Below are positions 8,592 to 23,415 of a stretch of 64,000 bases of DNA, one piece after another. The DNA is from Ophiura sarsii. Lineage: Eukaryota; Echinodermata; Ophiuroidea; Amphilepidida; Ophiuridae. Every line of letters begins with the position of its first letter. Positions within the stretch are counted from its first letter, which is position 1. The notes under the pieces are model-generated. The model was not told the DNA's origin. It did not search any database and worked only from the letters and a program-made list of their open reading frames with translations. The position numbers were made by a program, and so were the translations under genes. Location: the NCBI GenBank assembly GCA_035610835.1, contig CM069459.1:58311817-58375816 (forward strand). The letters run 5' to 3'.

Positions 8592-9455
8592 TAAATTTTT
8601 TCAAAAAAATCAAATCGTTGCTCGTATCTGCGCATAGAGCAGCTAGCAAGATAGCATTACTCAGGAAAAGTCAAAAATCAACACAGATGTGTTTTTACAT
8701 CACTTTTAAATTTTTTCAAAAAAATCAAATCGTTGCTCGTATCTGCGCATAGAGCAGCTAGCAAGATAGCATTACTCAGGAAAAGTCAAAAATCAACACA
8801 GATGTGTTTTTACATCACTTTTAAATTTTTTCAAAAAAATCCAATTGTTGCTCGTATGGGCGCATAGAGCAGCTAGCAAGGTAGCATTACTCAGCAAAAG
8901 TCAAAAATCAACACAGATGTGTTTTTACATCACTTTCAAATTTTTTATCGAAATCTAATTTTTGCTCGTATCGGGCGCATAGAGCAGCTAGCAAGGTAGC
9001 ATTACTCAGGAAAAGTCGGAAATCAACACGGATGTGTTTTTACATCACTTTCAAATTTTTTCAAAAAAATCCAATTGTTGCTCGTATGGGCGCATAGAGC
9101 AGCTAGCAAGGTAGCATTACTCAGGAAAAGTCAAAAATCAACACAGATGTGTTTTTACATCACTTTCAAAAAAATTCAAAAAATCCAATTGTTGCTCGTA
9201 TCGGCGCATAGAGCAGCTAGCAAGGTAGCATTACTCAGGAAAAGTCAAAAATCAACACAGATGTGTTTTTACATCACTTTTAAAAAATTTCAAACAAATC
9301 AAATCGTTGCTCGTACCTGCGCATAGAGCAGCTAGCAAGATAGCATTACTCAGGAAAAGTCAAAAATCAACACAGATGTGTTTTTACATCACTTTCAAAT
9401 TTTTTCAAAAAAATCCAATTGTTGCTCGTATGGGCGCATAGAGCAGCTAGCAAGG

Positions 9456-12400
9456 TAGCATTACTCAGGAAAAGTCAAAAATCAACACAGATGTGTTTTT
9501 ACATCACTTTTAAATTTTTTCAAAAAAATCAAATCGTTGCTCGTATCTGCGCATAGAGCAGCTAGCAAGATAGCATTATTCAGGAAAAGTCAAAAATCAA
9601 CACAGATGTGTTTTTACATCACTTTCAAATTTTTTCAAAAAAATCCAATTGTTGCTCGTATCGGCGCATAGAGCAGCTAGCAAGGTAGCATTACTCAGGA
9701 AAAGTCAAAAATCAACACATATGTGTTTTTACATCACTTTTAAAAAATTTCAAACAAATCAAATCGTTGCTCGTATCTGCGCATAGAGCAGCTAGCAAGG
9801 TAGCATTACTCAGGAAAAGTCAAAAATCAACACAGATGTGTTTTTACATCACTTTTAAAAAATTTCAAACAAATCAAATCGTTGCTCGTATCTGCGCATA
9901 GAGCAGCTAGCAAGATAGCATTACTCAGGAAAAGTCAAAAATCAACACAGATGTGTTTTTACATCACTTTCAAATTTTTTCAAAAAAATCCAATTGTTGC
10001 TCGTATGGGCGCATAGAGCAGCTAGCAAGGTAGCATTACTCAGGAAAAGTCAAAAATCAACACAGATATGTTTTTACATCACTTTCAAATTTTTTCAAAA
10101 AAATCCAATTGTTGCTCTTATCGGCGCATAGAGAAGCTAGCAAGGTAGCATTACTCAGGAAAAGTCAAAAATCAACATAGATGTGTTTTTACATCACTTT
10201 TAAAAAATTTCAAACAAATCAAATCGTTGCTCGTATCTGCGCATAGAGCAGCTAGCAAGATAGCATTACTCAGGAAAAGTCAAAAATCAACACAGATGTG
10301 TTTTTACATCACTTTCAAATTTTTTCAAAAAAATCCAATTGTTGCTCGTATGGGCGCATAGAGCAGCTAGCAAGGTAGCATTACTCAGGAAAAGTCAAAA
10401 ATCAACACAGATGTGTTTTTACATCACTTTTAAAAAATTTCAAACAAATCAAATCGTTGCTCGTATCTGCGCATAGAGCAGCTAGCAAGATAGCATTACT
10501 CAGGAAAAGTCAAAAATCAACACAGATGTGTTTTTACATCACTTTTAAATTTTTTCAAAAAAATCAAATCGTTGCTCGTATCTGCGCATAGAGCAGCTAG
10601 CAAGATAGCATTACTCAGGAAAAGTCAAAAATCAACACAGATGTGTTTTTACATCACTTTTAAATTTTTTCAAAAAAATCAAATCGTTGCTCGTATCTGC
10701 GCATAGAGCAGCTAGCAAGATAGCATTACTCAGGAAAAGTCAAAAATCAACACAGATGTGTTTTTACATCACTTTTAAATTTTTTCAAAAAAATCCAATT
10801 GTTGCTCGTATGGGCGCATAGAGCAGCTAGCAAGGTAGCATTACTCAGGAAAAGTCAAAAATCAACACAGATGTGTTTTTACATCACTTTCAAATTTTTT
10901 ATCGAAATCTAATTTTTGCTCGTATCGGGCGCATAGAGCAGCTAGCAAGGTAGCATTACTCAGGAAAAGTCGGAAATCAACACGGATGTGTTTTTACATC
11001 ACTTTCAAATTTTTTCAAAAAAATCCAATTGTTGCTCGTATGGGCGCATAGAGCAGCTAGCAAGGTAGCATTACTCAGGAAAAGTCAAAAATCAACACAG
11101 ATGTGTTTTTACATCACTTTCAAAAAAATTCAAAAAATCCAATTGTTGCTCGTATCGGCGCATAGAGCAGCTAGCAAGGTAGCATTACTCAGGAAAAGTC
11201 AAAAATCAACACAGATGTGTTTTTACATCACTTTTAAAAAATTTCAAACAAATCAAATCGTTGCTCGTACCTGCGCATAGAGCAGCTAGCAAGATAGCAT
11301 TACTCAGGAAAAGTCAAAAATCAACACAGATGTGTTTTTACATCACTTTCAAATTTTTTCAAAAAAATCCAATTGTTGCTCGTATGGGCGCATAGAGCAG
11401 CTAGCAAGGTAGCATTACTCAGGAAAAGTCAAAAATCAACACAGATGTGTTTTTACATCACTTTCAAAAAAATCCAAAAAATCCAATTGTTGCTCGTATC
11501 GGCGCATAGAGCAGCTAGCAAGGTAGCATTACTCAGGAAAAGTCAAAAATCAACACAGATGTGTTTTTACATCACTTTTAAATTTTTTCAAAAATATTAA
11601 ATCGTTGCTCGTATCTGCGCATAGAGCAGCTAGCAAGATAGCATTACTCAGGAAAAGTCAAAAATCAACACAGATGTGTTTTTACATCACTTTTAAATTT
11701 TTTCAAAAAAATCAAATCGTTGCTCGTATCTGCGCATAGAGCAGCTAGCAAGATAGCATTACTCAGGAAAAGTCAAAAATCAACACAGATGTGTTTTTAC
11801 ATCACTTTTAAATTTTTTCAAAAAAATCCAATTGTTGCTCGTATGGGCGCATAGAGCAGCTAGCAAGGTAGCATTACTCAGGAAAAGTCAAAAATCAACA
11901 CAGATGTGTTTTTACATCACTTTCAAATTTTTTATCGAAATCTAATTTTTGCTCGTATCGGGCGCATAGAGCAGCTAGCAAGGTAGCATTACTCAGGAAA
12001 AGTCGGAAATCAACACGGATGTGTTTTTACATCACTTTCAAATTTTTTCAAAAAAATCCAATTGTTGCTCGTATGGGCGCATAGAGCAGCTAGCAAGGTA
12101 GCATTACTCAGGAAAAGTCAAAAATCAACACAGATGTGTTTTTACATCACTTTCAAAAAAATTCAAAAAATCCAATTGTTGCTCGTATCGGCGCATAGAG
12201 CAGCTAGCAAGGTAGCATTACTCAGGAAAAGTCAAAAATCAACACAGATGTGTTTTTACATCACTTTTAAATTTTTTCAAAAAAATCAAATCGTTGCTCG
12301 TATGGGCGCATAGAGCAGCTAGCAAGGTAGCATTACTCAGGAAAAGTCAAAAATCAACACAGATGTGTTTTTACATCACTTTTAAAAAATTTCAAACAAA

Positions 12401-12727
12401 TCAAATCGTTGCTCGTATCTGCGCATAGAGCAGCTAGCAAGATAGCATTACTCAGGAAAAGTCAAAAATCAACACAGATGTGTTTTTACATCACTTTCAA
12501 ATTTTTTCAAAAAAATCCAATTGTTGCTCGTATGGGCGCATAGAGCAGCTAGCAAGGTAGCATTACTCAGGAAAAGTCAAAAATCAACACAGATGTGTTT
12601 TTACATCACTTTTAAAAAATTTCAAACAAATCAAATCGTTGCTCGTATCTGCGCATAGAGCAGCTAGCAAGATAGCATTACTCAGGAAAAGTCAAAAATC
12701 AACACAGATGTGTTTTTACATCACTTT
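9456..12727 (+). repeat. Duplicated segment 1, copy b (offset 4,136 bp)
   Basis: Second copy of 5,320-8,591. Private substitutions are C to A at 10,134 (GAGAAGCTAG) and C to T at 10,178 (AACATAGATG), so the copies have begun to diverge. The right part overlaps the segment shared with 19.57-21.69 kb. Confidence 0.85.
10376..12497 (+). repeat. Duplicated segment 2, copy a (offset 9,191 bp)
   Basis: Matches 19,567-21,688 over about 2.1 kb, including two F/G pairs, GTACCTGCG, the CAAAAAAATCC type C unit and the CAAAAATATTAAATCG variant near 11.59 and 20.78 kb. The flanking monomers are of different type on both sides. Confidence 0.82.
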
Positions 12728-14486
12728 CAAATTTTTTCAAAAAAATCCAATTGTTGCTCGTATGGGCGCATAGAGCAGCTAGCAAGGTAGCATTACTCAT
12801 GAAAAGTCAAAAATCAACACAGATGTGTTTTTACATCACTTTCAAAAAAATTCAAAAAATCCAATTGTTGCTCGTATCGGCGCATAGAGCAGCTAGCAAG
12901 GTAGCATTACTCAGGAAAAGTCAAAAATCAACACAGATGTGTTTTTACATCACTTTTAAATTTTTTCAAAAAAATCAAATCGTTGCTCGTATCTGCGCAT
13001 AGAGCAGCTAGCAAGATAGCATTACTCAGGAAAAGTCAAAAATCAACACAGATGTGTTTTTACATCACTTTCAAATTTTTTCAAAAAAATCCAATTGTTG
13101 CTCGTATGGGCGCATAGAGCAGCTAGCAAGGTAGCATTACTCAGGAAAAGTCAAAAATCAACACAGATGTGTTTTTACATCACTTTTAAAAAATTTCAAA
13201 CAAATCAAATCGTTGCTCGTATCTGCGCATAGAGCAGCTAGCAAGATAGCATTACTCAGGAAAAGTCAAAAATCAACACAGATGTGTTTTTACATCACTT
13301 TCAAATTTTTTCAAAAAAATCCAATTGTTGCTCGTATGGGCGCATAGAGCAGCTAGCAAGGTAGCATTACTCATGAAAAGTCAAAAATCAACACAGATGT
13401 GTTTTTACATCACTTTCAAAAAAATTCAAAAAATCCAATTGTTGCTCGTATCGGCGCATAGAGCAGCTAGCAAGGTAGCATTACTCAGGAAAAGTCAAAA
13501 ATCAACACAGATGTGTTTTTACATCACTTTTAAATTTTTTCAAAAAAATCAAATCGTTGCTCGTATCTGCGCATAGAGCAGCTAGCAAGATAGCATTACT
13601 CAGGAAAAGTCAAAAATCAACACAGATGTGTTTTTACATCACTTTTAAATTTTTTCAAAAAAATCAAATCGTTGCTCGTATCTGCGCATAGAGCAGCTAG
13701 CAAGATAGCATTACTCAGGAAAAGTCAAAAATCAACACAGATGTGTTTTTACATCACTTTTAAATTTTTTCAAAAAAATCCAATTGTTGCTCGTATCGGC
13801 GCATAGAGCAGCCAGCAAGGTAGCATTACTCAGGAAAAGTCAAAAATCAACACAGATGTGTTTTTACATCACTTTTAAATTTTTTCAAAAAAATCAAATC
13901 GTTGCTCGTATGGGCGCATAGAGCAGCTAGCAAGGTAGCATTACTCAGGAAAAGTCAAAAATCAACACAGATGTGTTTTTACATCACTTTTAAAAAATTT
14001 CAAACAAATCAAATCGTTGCTCGTATCTGCGCATAGAGCAGCTAGCAAGATAGCATTACTCAGGAAAAGTCAAAAATCAACACAGATGTGTTTTTACATC
14101 ACTTTCAAATTTTTTCAAAAAAATCCAATTGTTGCTCGTATGGGCGCATAGAGCAGCTAGCAAGGTAGCATTACTCAGGAAAAGTCAAAAATCAACACAG
14201 ATGTGTTTTTACATCACTTTTAAAAAATTTCAAACAAATCAAATCGTTGCTCGTATCTGCGCATAGAGCAGCTAGCAAGATAGCATTACTCAGGAAAAGT
14301 CAAAAATCAACACAGATGTGTTTTTACATCACTTTCAAATTTTTTCAAAAAAATCCAATTGTTGCTCGTATGGGCGCATAGAGCAGCTAGCAAGGTAGCA
14401 TTACTCAGGAAAAGTCAAAAAGCAACACAGATGTGTTTTTACATCACTTTCAAAAAAATTCAAAAAATCCAATTGTTGCTCGTATC

Positions 14487-17400
14487 GGCGCATAGAGCAG
14501 CTAGCAAGGTAGCATTACTCAGGAAAAGTCAAAAATCAACACAGATGTGTTTTTACATCACTTTTAAATTTTTTCAAAAAAATCAAATCGTTGCTCGTAT
14601 CTGCGCATAGAGCAGCTAGCAAGATAGCATTACTCAGGAAAAGTCAAAAATCAACACAGATGTGTTTTTACATCACTTTTAAAATTTTTCAAAAAAATCA
14701 AATCGTTGCTCGTATCTGCGCATAGAGCAGCTAGCAAGATAGCATTACTCAGGAAAAGTCAAAAATCAACACAGATGTGTTTTTACATCACTTTTAAATT
14801 TTTTCAAAAAAATCCAATTGTTGCTCGTATCGGCGCATAGAGCAGCCAGCAAGGTAGCATTACTCAGGAAAAGTCAAAAATCAACACAGATGTGTTTTTA
14901 CATCACTTTCAAATTTTTTCAAAAAAATCCAATTGTTGCTCGTATGGGCGCATAGAGCAGCTAGCAAGGTAGCATTACTCAGGAAAAGTCAAAAATCAAC
15001 ACATATGTGTTTTTACATCACTTTTAAAAAATTTCAAACAAATCAAATCGTTGCTCGTATCTGCGCATAGAGCAGCTAGCAAGGTAGCATTACTCAGGAA
15101 AAGTCAAAAATCAACACAGATGTGTTTTTACATCACTTTTAAAAAATTTCAAACAAATCAAATCGTTGCTCGTATCTGCGCATAGAGCAGCTAGCAAGAT
15201 AGCATTACTCAGGAAAAGTCAAAAATCAACACAGATGTGTTTTTACATCACTTTCAAATTTTTTCAAAAAAATCCAATTGTTGCTCGTATGGGCGCATAG
15301 AGCAGCTAGCAAGGTAGCATTACTCAGGAAAAGTCAAAAATCAACACAGATATGTTTTTACATCACTTTCAAATTTTTTCAAAAAAATCCAATTGTTGCT
15401 CTTATCGGCGCATAGAGCAGCTAGCAAGGTAGCATTACTCAGGAAAAGTCAAAAATCAACACAGATGTGTTTTTACATCACTTTTAAAAAATTTCAAACA
15501 AATCAAATCGTTGCTCGTATCTGCGCATAGAGCAGCTAGCAAGATAGCATTACTCAGGAAAAGTCAAAAATCAACACAGATGTGTTTTTACATCACTTTC
15601 AAATTTTTTCAAAAAAATCCAATTGTTGCTCGTATGGGCGCATAGAGCAGCTAGCAAGGTAGCATTACTCAGGAAAAGTCAAAAATCAACACAGATGTGT
15701 TTTTACATCACTTTTAAAAAATTTCAAACAAATCAAATCGTTGCTCGTATCTGCGCATAGAGCAGCTAGCAAGATAGCATTACTCAGGAAAAGTCAAAAA
15801 TCAACACAGATGTGTTTTTACATCACTTTCAAATTTTTTCAAAAAAATCCAATTGTTGCTCGTATGGGCGCATAGAGCAGCTAGCAAGGTAGCATTACTC
15901 AGGAAAAGTCAAAAAGCAACACAGATGTGTTTTTACATCACTTTCAAAAAAATTCAAAAAATCCAATTGTTGCTCGTATCGGCGCATAGAGCAGCTAGCA
16001 AGGTAGCATTACTCAGGAAAAGTCAAAAATCAACACAGATGTGTTTTTACATCACTTTTAAATTTTTTCAAAAAAATCAAATCGTTGCTCGTATCTGCGC
16101 ATAGAGCAGCTAGCAAGATAGCATTACTCAGGAAAAGTCAAAAATCAACACAGATGTGTTTTTACATCACTTTTAAATTTTTTCAAAAAAATCAAATCGT
16201 TGCTCGTATCTGCGCATAGAGCAGCTAGCAAGATAGCATTATTCAGGAAAAGTCAAAAATCAACACAGATGTGTTTTTACATCACTTTCAAATTTTTTCA
16301 AAAAAATCCAATTGTTGCTCGTATCGGCGCATAGAGCAGCTAGCAAGGTAGCATTACTCAGGAAAAGTCAAAAATCAACACATATGTGTTTTTACATCAC
16401 TTTTAAAAAATTTCAAACAAATCAAATCGTTGCTCGTATCTGCGCATAGAGCAGCTAGCAAGGTAGCATTACTCAGGAAAAGTCAAAAATCAACACAGAT
16501 GTGTTTTTACATCACTTTTAAAAAATTTCAAACAAATCAAATCGTTGCTCGTATCTGCGCATAGAGCAGCTAGCAAGATAGCATTACTCAGGAAAAGTCA
16601 AAAATCAACACAGATGTGTTTTTACATCACTTTCAAATTTTTTCAAAAAAATCCAATTGTTGCTCGTATGGGCGCATAGAGCAGCTAGCAAGGTAGCATT
16701 ACTCAGGAAAAGTCAAAAATCAACACAGATATGTTTTTACATCACTTTCAAATTTTTTCAAAAAAATCCAATTGTTGCTCGTATGGGCGCATAGAGCAGC
16801 TAGCAAGGTAGCATTACTCAGGAAAAGTCAAAAAGCAACACAGATGTGTTTTTACATCACTTTCAAAAAAATTCAAAAAATCCAATTGTTGCTCGTATCG
16901 GCGCATAGAGCAGCTAGCAAGGTAGCATTACTCAGGAAAAGTCAAAAATCAACACAGATGTGTTTTTACATCACTTTTAAATTTTTTCAAAAAAATCAAA
17001 TCGTTGCTCGTATCTGCGCATAGAGCAGCTAGCAAGATAGCATTACTCAGGAAAAGTCAAAAATCAACACAGATGTGTTTTTACATCACTTTTAAAATTT
17101 TTCAAAAAAATCAAATCGTTGCTCGTATCTGCGCATAGAGCAGCTAGCAAGATAGCATTACTCAGGAAAAGTCAAAAATCAACACAGATGTGTTTTTACA
17201 TCACTTTTAAATTTTTTCAAAAAAATCCAATTGTTGCTCGTATCGGCGCATAGAGCAGCCAGCAAGGTAGCATTACTCAGGAAAAGTCAAAAATCAACAC
17301 AGATGTGTTTTTACATCACTTTCAAATTTTTTCAAAAAAATCCAATTGTTGCTCGTATGGGCGCATAGAGCAGCTAGCAAGGTAGCATTACTCAGGAAAA

Positions 17401-20400
17401 GTCAAAAATCAACACATATGTGTTTTTACATCACTTTTAAAAAATTTCAAACAAATCAAATCGTTGCTCGTATCTGCGCATAGAGCAGCTAGCAAGGTAG
17501 CATTACTCAGGAAAAGTCAAAAATCAACACAGATGTGTTTTTACATCACTTTTAAAAAATTTCAAACAAATCAAATCGTTGCTCGTATCTGCGCATAGAG
17601 CAGCTAGCAAGATAGCATTACTCAGGAAAAGTCAAAAATCAACACAGATGTGTTTTTACATCACTTTCAAATTTTTTCAAAAAAATCCAATTGTTGCTCG
17701 TATGGGCGCATAGAGCAGCTAGCAAGGTAGCATTACTCAGGAAAAGTCAAAAATCAACACAGATATGTTTTTACATCACTTTCAAATTTTTTCAAAAAAA
17801 TCCAATTGTTGCTCTTATCGGCGCATAGAGCAGCTAGCAAGGTAGCATTACTCAGGAAAAGTCAAAAATCAACACAGATGTGTTTTTACATCACTTTTAA
17901 AAAATTTCAAACAAATCAAATCGTTGCTCGTATCTGCGCATAGAGCAGCTAGCAAGATAGCATTACTCAGGAAAAGTCAAAAATCAACACAGATGTGTTT
18001 TTACATCACTTTCAAATTTTTTCAAAAAAATCCAATTGTTGCTCGTATGGGCGCATAGAGCAGCTAGCAAGGTAGCATTACTCAGGAAAAGTCAAAAATC
18101 AACACAGATGTGTTTTTACATCACTTTTAAAAAATTTCAAACAAATCAAATCGTTGCTCGTATCTGCGCATAGAGCAGCTAGCAAGATAGCATTACTCAG
18201 GAAAAGTCAAAAATCAACACAGATGTGTTTTTACATCACTTTCAAATTTTTTCAAAAAAATCCAATTGTTGCTCGTATGGGCGCATAGAGCAGCTAGCAA
18301 GGTAGCATTACTCAGGAAAAGTCAAAAAGCAACACAGATGTGTTTTTACATCACTTTCAAAAAAATTCAAAAAATCCAATTGTTGCTCGTATCGGCGCAT
18401 AGAGCAGCTAGCAAGGTAGCATTACTCAGGAAAAGTCAAAAATCAACACAGATGTGTTTTTACATCACTTTTAAATTTTTTCAAAAAAATCAAATCGTTG
18501 CTCGTATCTGCGCATAGAGCAGCTAGCAAGATAGCATTACTCAGGAAAAGTCAAAAATCAACACAGATGTGTTTTTACATCACTTTTAAATTTTTTCAAA
18601 AAAATCAAATCGTTGCTCGTATCTGCGCATAGAGCAGCTAGCAAGATAGCATTATTCAGGAAAAGTCAAAAATCAACACAGATGTGTTTTTACATCACTT
18701 TCAAATTTTTTCAAAAAAATCCAATTGTTGCTCGTATCGGCGCATAGAGCAGCTAGCAAGGTAGCATTACTCAGGAAAAGTCAAAAATCAACACATATGT
18801 GTTTTTACATCACTTTTAAAAAATTTCAAACAAATCAAATCGTTGCTCGTATCAGCGCATAGAGCAGCTAGCAAGGTAGCATTACTCAGGAAAAGTCAAA
18901 AATCAACACAGATGTGTTTTTACATCACTTTTAAAAAATTTCAAACAAATCAAATCGTTGCTCGTATCTGCGCATAGAGCAGCTAGCAAGATAGCATTAC
19001 TCAGGAAAAGTCAAAAATCAACACAGATGTGTTTTTACATCACTTTCAAATTTTTTCAAAAAAATCCAATTGTTGCTCGTATGGGCGCATAGAGCAGCTA
19101 GCAAGGTAGCATTACTCAGGAAAAGTCAAAAATCAACACAGATATGTTTTTACATCACTTTCAAATTTTTTCAAAAAAATCCAATTGTTGCTCTTATCGG
19201 CGCATAGAGCAGCTAGCAAGGTAGCATTACTCAGGAAAAGTCAAAAATCAACACAGATGTGTTTTTACATCACTTTTAAAAAATTTCAAACAAATCAAAT
19301 CGTTGCTCGTATCTGCGCATAGAGCAGCTAGCAAGATAGCATTACTCAGGAAAAGTCAAAAATCAACACAGATGTGTTTTTACATCACTTTCAAATTTTT
19401 TCAAAAAAATCCAATTGTTGCTCGTATGGGCGCATAGAGCAGCTAGCAAGGTAGCATTACTCAGGAAAAGTCAAAAATCAACACAGATGTGTTTTTACAT
19501 CACTTTTAAAAAATTTCAAACAAATCAAATCGTTGCTCGTATCTGCGCATAGAGCAGCTAGCAAGATAGCATTACTCAGGAAAAGTCAAAAATCAACACA
19601 GATGTGTTTTTACATCACTTTTAAAAAATTTCAAACAAATCAAATCGTTGCTCGTATCTGCGCATAGAGCAGCTAGCAAGATAGCATTACTCAGGAAAAG
19701 TCCAAAATCAACACAGATGTGTTTTTACATCACTTTTAAATTTTTTCAAAAAAATCAAATCGTTGCTCGTATCTGCGCATAGAGCAGCTAGCAAGATAGC
19801 ATTACTCAGGAAAAGTCAAAAATCAACACAGATGTGTTTTTACATCACTTTTAAATTTTTTCAAAAAAATCAAATCGTTGCTCGTATCTGCGCATAGAGC
19901 AGCTAGCAAGATAGCATTACTCAGGAAAAGTCAAAAATCAACACAGATGTGTTTTTACATCACTTTTAAATTTTTTCAAAAAAATCCAATTGTTGCTCGT
20001 ATGGGCGCATAGAGCAGCTAGCAAGGTAGCATTACTCAGGAAAAGTCAAAAATCAACACAGATGTGTTTTTACATCACTTTCAAATTTTTTATCGAAATC
20101 TAATTTTTGCTCGTATCGGGCGCATAGAGCAGCTAGCAAGGTAGCATTACTCAGGAAAAGTCGGAAATCAACACGGATGTGTTTTTACATCACTTTCAAA
20201 TTTTTTCAAAAAAATCCAATTGTTGCTCGTATGGGCGCATAGAGCAGCTAGCAAGGTAGCATTACTCAGGAAAAGTCAAAAATCAACACAGATGTGTTTT
20301 TACATCACTTTCAAAAAAATTCAAAAAATCCAATTGTTGCTCGTATCGGCGCATAGAGCAGCTAGCAAGGTAGCATTACTCAGGAAAAGTCAAAAATCAA

Positions 20401-23400
20401 CACAGATGTGTTTTTACATCACTTTTAAAAAATTTCAAACAAATCAAATCGTTGCTCGTACCTGCGCATAGAGCAGCTAGCAAGATAGCATTACTCAGGA
20501 AAAGTCAAAAATCAACACAGATGTGTTTTTACATCACTTTCAAATTTTTTCAAAAAAATCCAATTGTTGCTCGTATGGGCGCATAGAGCAGCTAGCAAGG
20601 TAGCATTACTCAGGAAAAGTCAAAAATCAACACAGATGTGTTTTTACATCACTTTCAAAAAAATCCAAAAAATCCAATTGTTGCTCGTATCGGCGCATAG
20701 AGCAGCTAGCAAGGTAGCATTACTCAGGAAAAGTCAAAAATCAACACAGATGTGTTTTTACATCACTTTTAAATTTTTTCAAAAATATTAAATCGTTGCT
20801 CGTATCTGCGCATAGAGCAGCTAGCAAGATAGCATTACTCAGGAAAAGTCAAAAATCAACACAGATGTGTTTTTACATCACTTTTAAATTTTTTCAAAAA
20901 AATCAAATCGTTGCTCGTATCTGCGCATAGAGCAGCTAGCAAGATAGCATTACTCAGGAAAAGTCAAAAATCAACACAGATGTGTTTTTACATCACTTTT
21001 AAATTTTTTCAAAAAAATCCAATTGTTGCTCGTATGGGCGCATAGAGCAGCTAGCAAGGTAGCATTACTCAGGAAAAGTCAAAAATCAACACAGATGTGT
21101 TTTTACATCACTTTCAAATTTTTTATCGAAATCTAATTTTTGCTCGTATCGGGCGCATAGAGCAGCTAGCAAGGTAGCATTACTCAGGAAAAGTCGGAAA
21201 TCAACACGGATGTGTTTTTACATCACTTTCAAATTTTTTCAAAAAAATCCAATTGTTGCTCGTATGGGCGCATAGAGCAGCTAGCAAGGTAGCATTACTC
21301 AGGAAAAGTCAAAAATCAACACAGATGTGTTTTTACATCACTTTCAAAAAAATTCAAAAAATCCAATTGTTGCTCGTATCGGCGCATAGAGCAGCTAGCA
21401 AGGTAGCATTACTCAGGAAAAGTCAAAAATCAACACAGATGTGTTTTTACATCACTTTTAAATTTTTTCAAAAAAATCAAATCGTTGCTCGTATGGGCGC
21501 ATAGAGCAGCTAGCAAGGTAGCATTACTCAGGAAAAGTCAAAAATCAACACAGATGTGTTTTTACATCACTTTTAAAAAATTTCAAACAAATCAAATCGT
21601 TGCTCGTATCTGCGCATAGAGCAGCTAGCAAGATAGCATTACTCAGGAAAAGTCAAAAATCAACACAGATGTGTTTTTACATCACTTTTAAATTTTTTCA
21701 AAAAAATCCAATTGTTGCTCGTATGGGCGCATAGAGCAGCTAGCAAGGTAGCATTACTCAGGAAAAGTCAAAAATCAACACAGATGTGTTTTTACATCAC
21801 TTTCAAATTTTTTATCGAAATCTAATTTTTGCTCGTATCGGGCGCATAGAGCAGCTAGCAAGGTAGCATTACTCAGGAAAAGTCGGAAATCAACACGGAT
21901 GTGTTTTTACATCACTTTCAAATTTTTTCAAAAAAATCCAATTGTTGCTCGTATGGGCGCATAGAGCAGCTAGCAAGGTAGCATTACTCAGGAAAAGTCA
22001 AAAATCAACACAGATGTGTTTTTACATCACTTTCAAAAAAATTCAAAAAATCCAATTGTTGCTCGTATCGGCGCATAGAGCAGCTAGCAAGGTAGCATTA
22101 CTCAGGAAAAGTCAAAAATCAACACAGATGTGTTTTTACATCACTTTTAAATTTTTTCAAAAAAATCAAATCGTTGCTCGTATCTGCGCATAGAGCAGCT
22201 AGCAAGATAGCATTACTCAGGAAAAGTCAAAAATCAACACAGATGTGTTTTTACATCACTTTTAAATTTTTTCAAAAAAATCCAATTGTTGCTCGTATCG
22301 GCGCATAGAGCAGCCAGCAAGGTAGCATTACTCAGGAAAAGTCAAAAATCAACACAGATGTGTTTTTACATCACTTTTAAATTTTTTCAAAAAAATCAAA
22401 TCGTTGCTCGTATGGGCGCATAGAGCAGCTAGCAAGGTAGCATTACTCAGGAAAAGTCAAAAATCAACACAGATGTGTTTTTACATCACTTTTAAAAAAT
22501 TTCAAACAAATCAAATCGTTGCTCGTATCTGCGCATAGAGCAGCTAGCAAGATAGCATTACTCAGGAAAAGTCAAAAATCAACACAGATGTGTTTTTACA
22601 TCACTTTCAAATTTTTTCAAAAAAATCCAATTGTTGCTCGTATGGGCGCATAGAGCAGCTAGCAAGGTAGCATTACTCAGGAAAAGTCAAAAATCAACAC
22701 AGATGTGTTTTTACATCACTTTTAAAAAATTTCAAACAAATCAAATCGTTGCTCGTATCTGCGCATAGAGCAGCTAGCAAGATAGCATTACTCAGGAAAA
22801 GTCAAAAATCAACACAGATGTGTTTTTACATCACTTTCAAATTTTTTCAAAAAAATCCAATTGTTGCTCGTATGGGCGCATAGAGCAGCTAGCAAGGTAG
22901 CATTACTCAGGAAAAGTCAAAAATCAACACAGATGTGTTTTTACATCACTTTTAAAAAATTTCAAACAAATCAAATCGTTGCTCGTATCTGCGCATAGAG
23001 CAGCTAGCAAGATAGCATTACTCAGGAAAAGTCAAAAATCAACACAGATGTGTTTTTACATCACTTTCAAATTTTTTCAAAAAAATCCAATTGTTGCTCG
23101 TATGGGCGCATAGAGCAGCTAGCAAGGTAGCATTACTCAGGAAAAGTCAAAAAGCAACACAGATGTGTTTTTACATCACTTTCAAAAAAATTCAAAAAAT
23201 CCAATTGTTGCTCGTATCTGCGCATAGAGCAGCTAGCAAGATAGCATTACTCAGGAAAAGTCAAAAATCAACACAGATGTGTTTTTACATCACTTTCAAA
23301 TTTTTTCAAAAAAATCCAATTGTTGCTCGTATGGGCGCATAGAGCAGCTAGCAAGGTAGCATTACTCAGGAAAAGTCAAAAATCAACACAGATGTGTTTT

Positions 23401-23415
23401 TACATCACTTTTAAA
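14487..23415 (+). repeat. Duplicated segment 3, copy a (offset 15,053 bp)
   Basis: About 8.93 kb that matches 29,540-38,468 monomer by monomer, including the rare ATCAGCGCAT variant near 18,854. The edges are set by C/G at 14,486/29,539 and T/A at 23,416/38,469. The few differences seen are 14,989/30,042 (T/C), 18,590/33,643 (A/T) and 19,703/34,756 (C/A). The offset is 131 monomers minus 12 bases, the deficit reflecting the 114-bp units. Confidence 0.87.
19567..21688 (+). repeat. Duplicated segment 2, copy b (offset 9,191 bp)
   Basis: Second copy of 10,376-12,497, itself re-copied to about 34.62-36.74 kb by the 15,053-bp duplication. It carries a private GTCCAAAATC at 19,703, where the first copy and the 34.76 kb copy have GTCAAAAATC. 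Confidence 0.82.
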
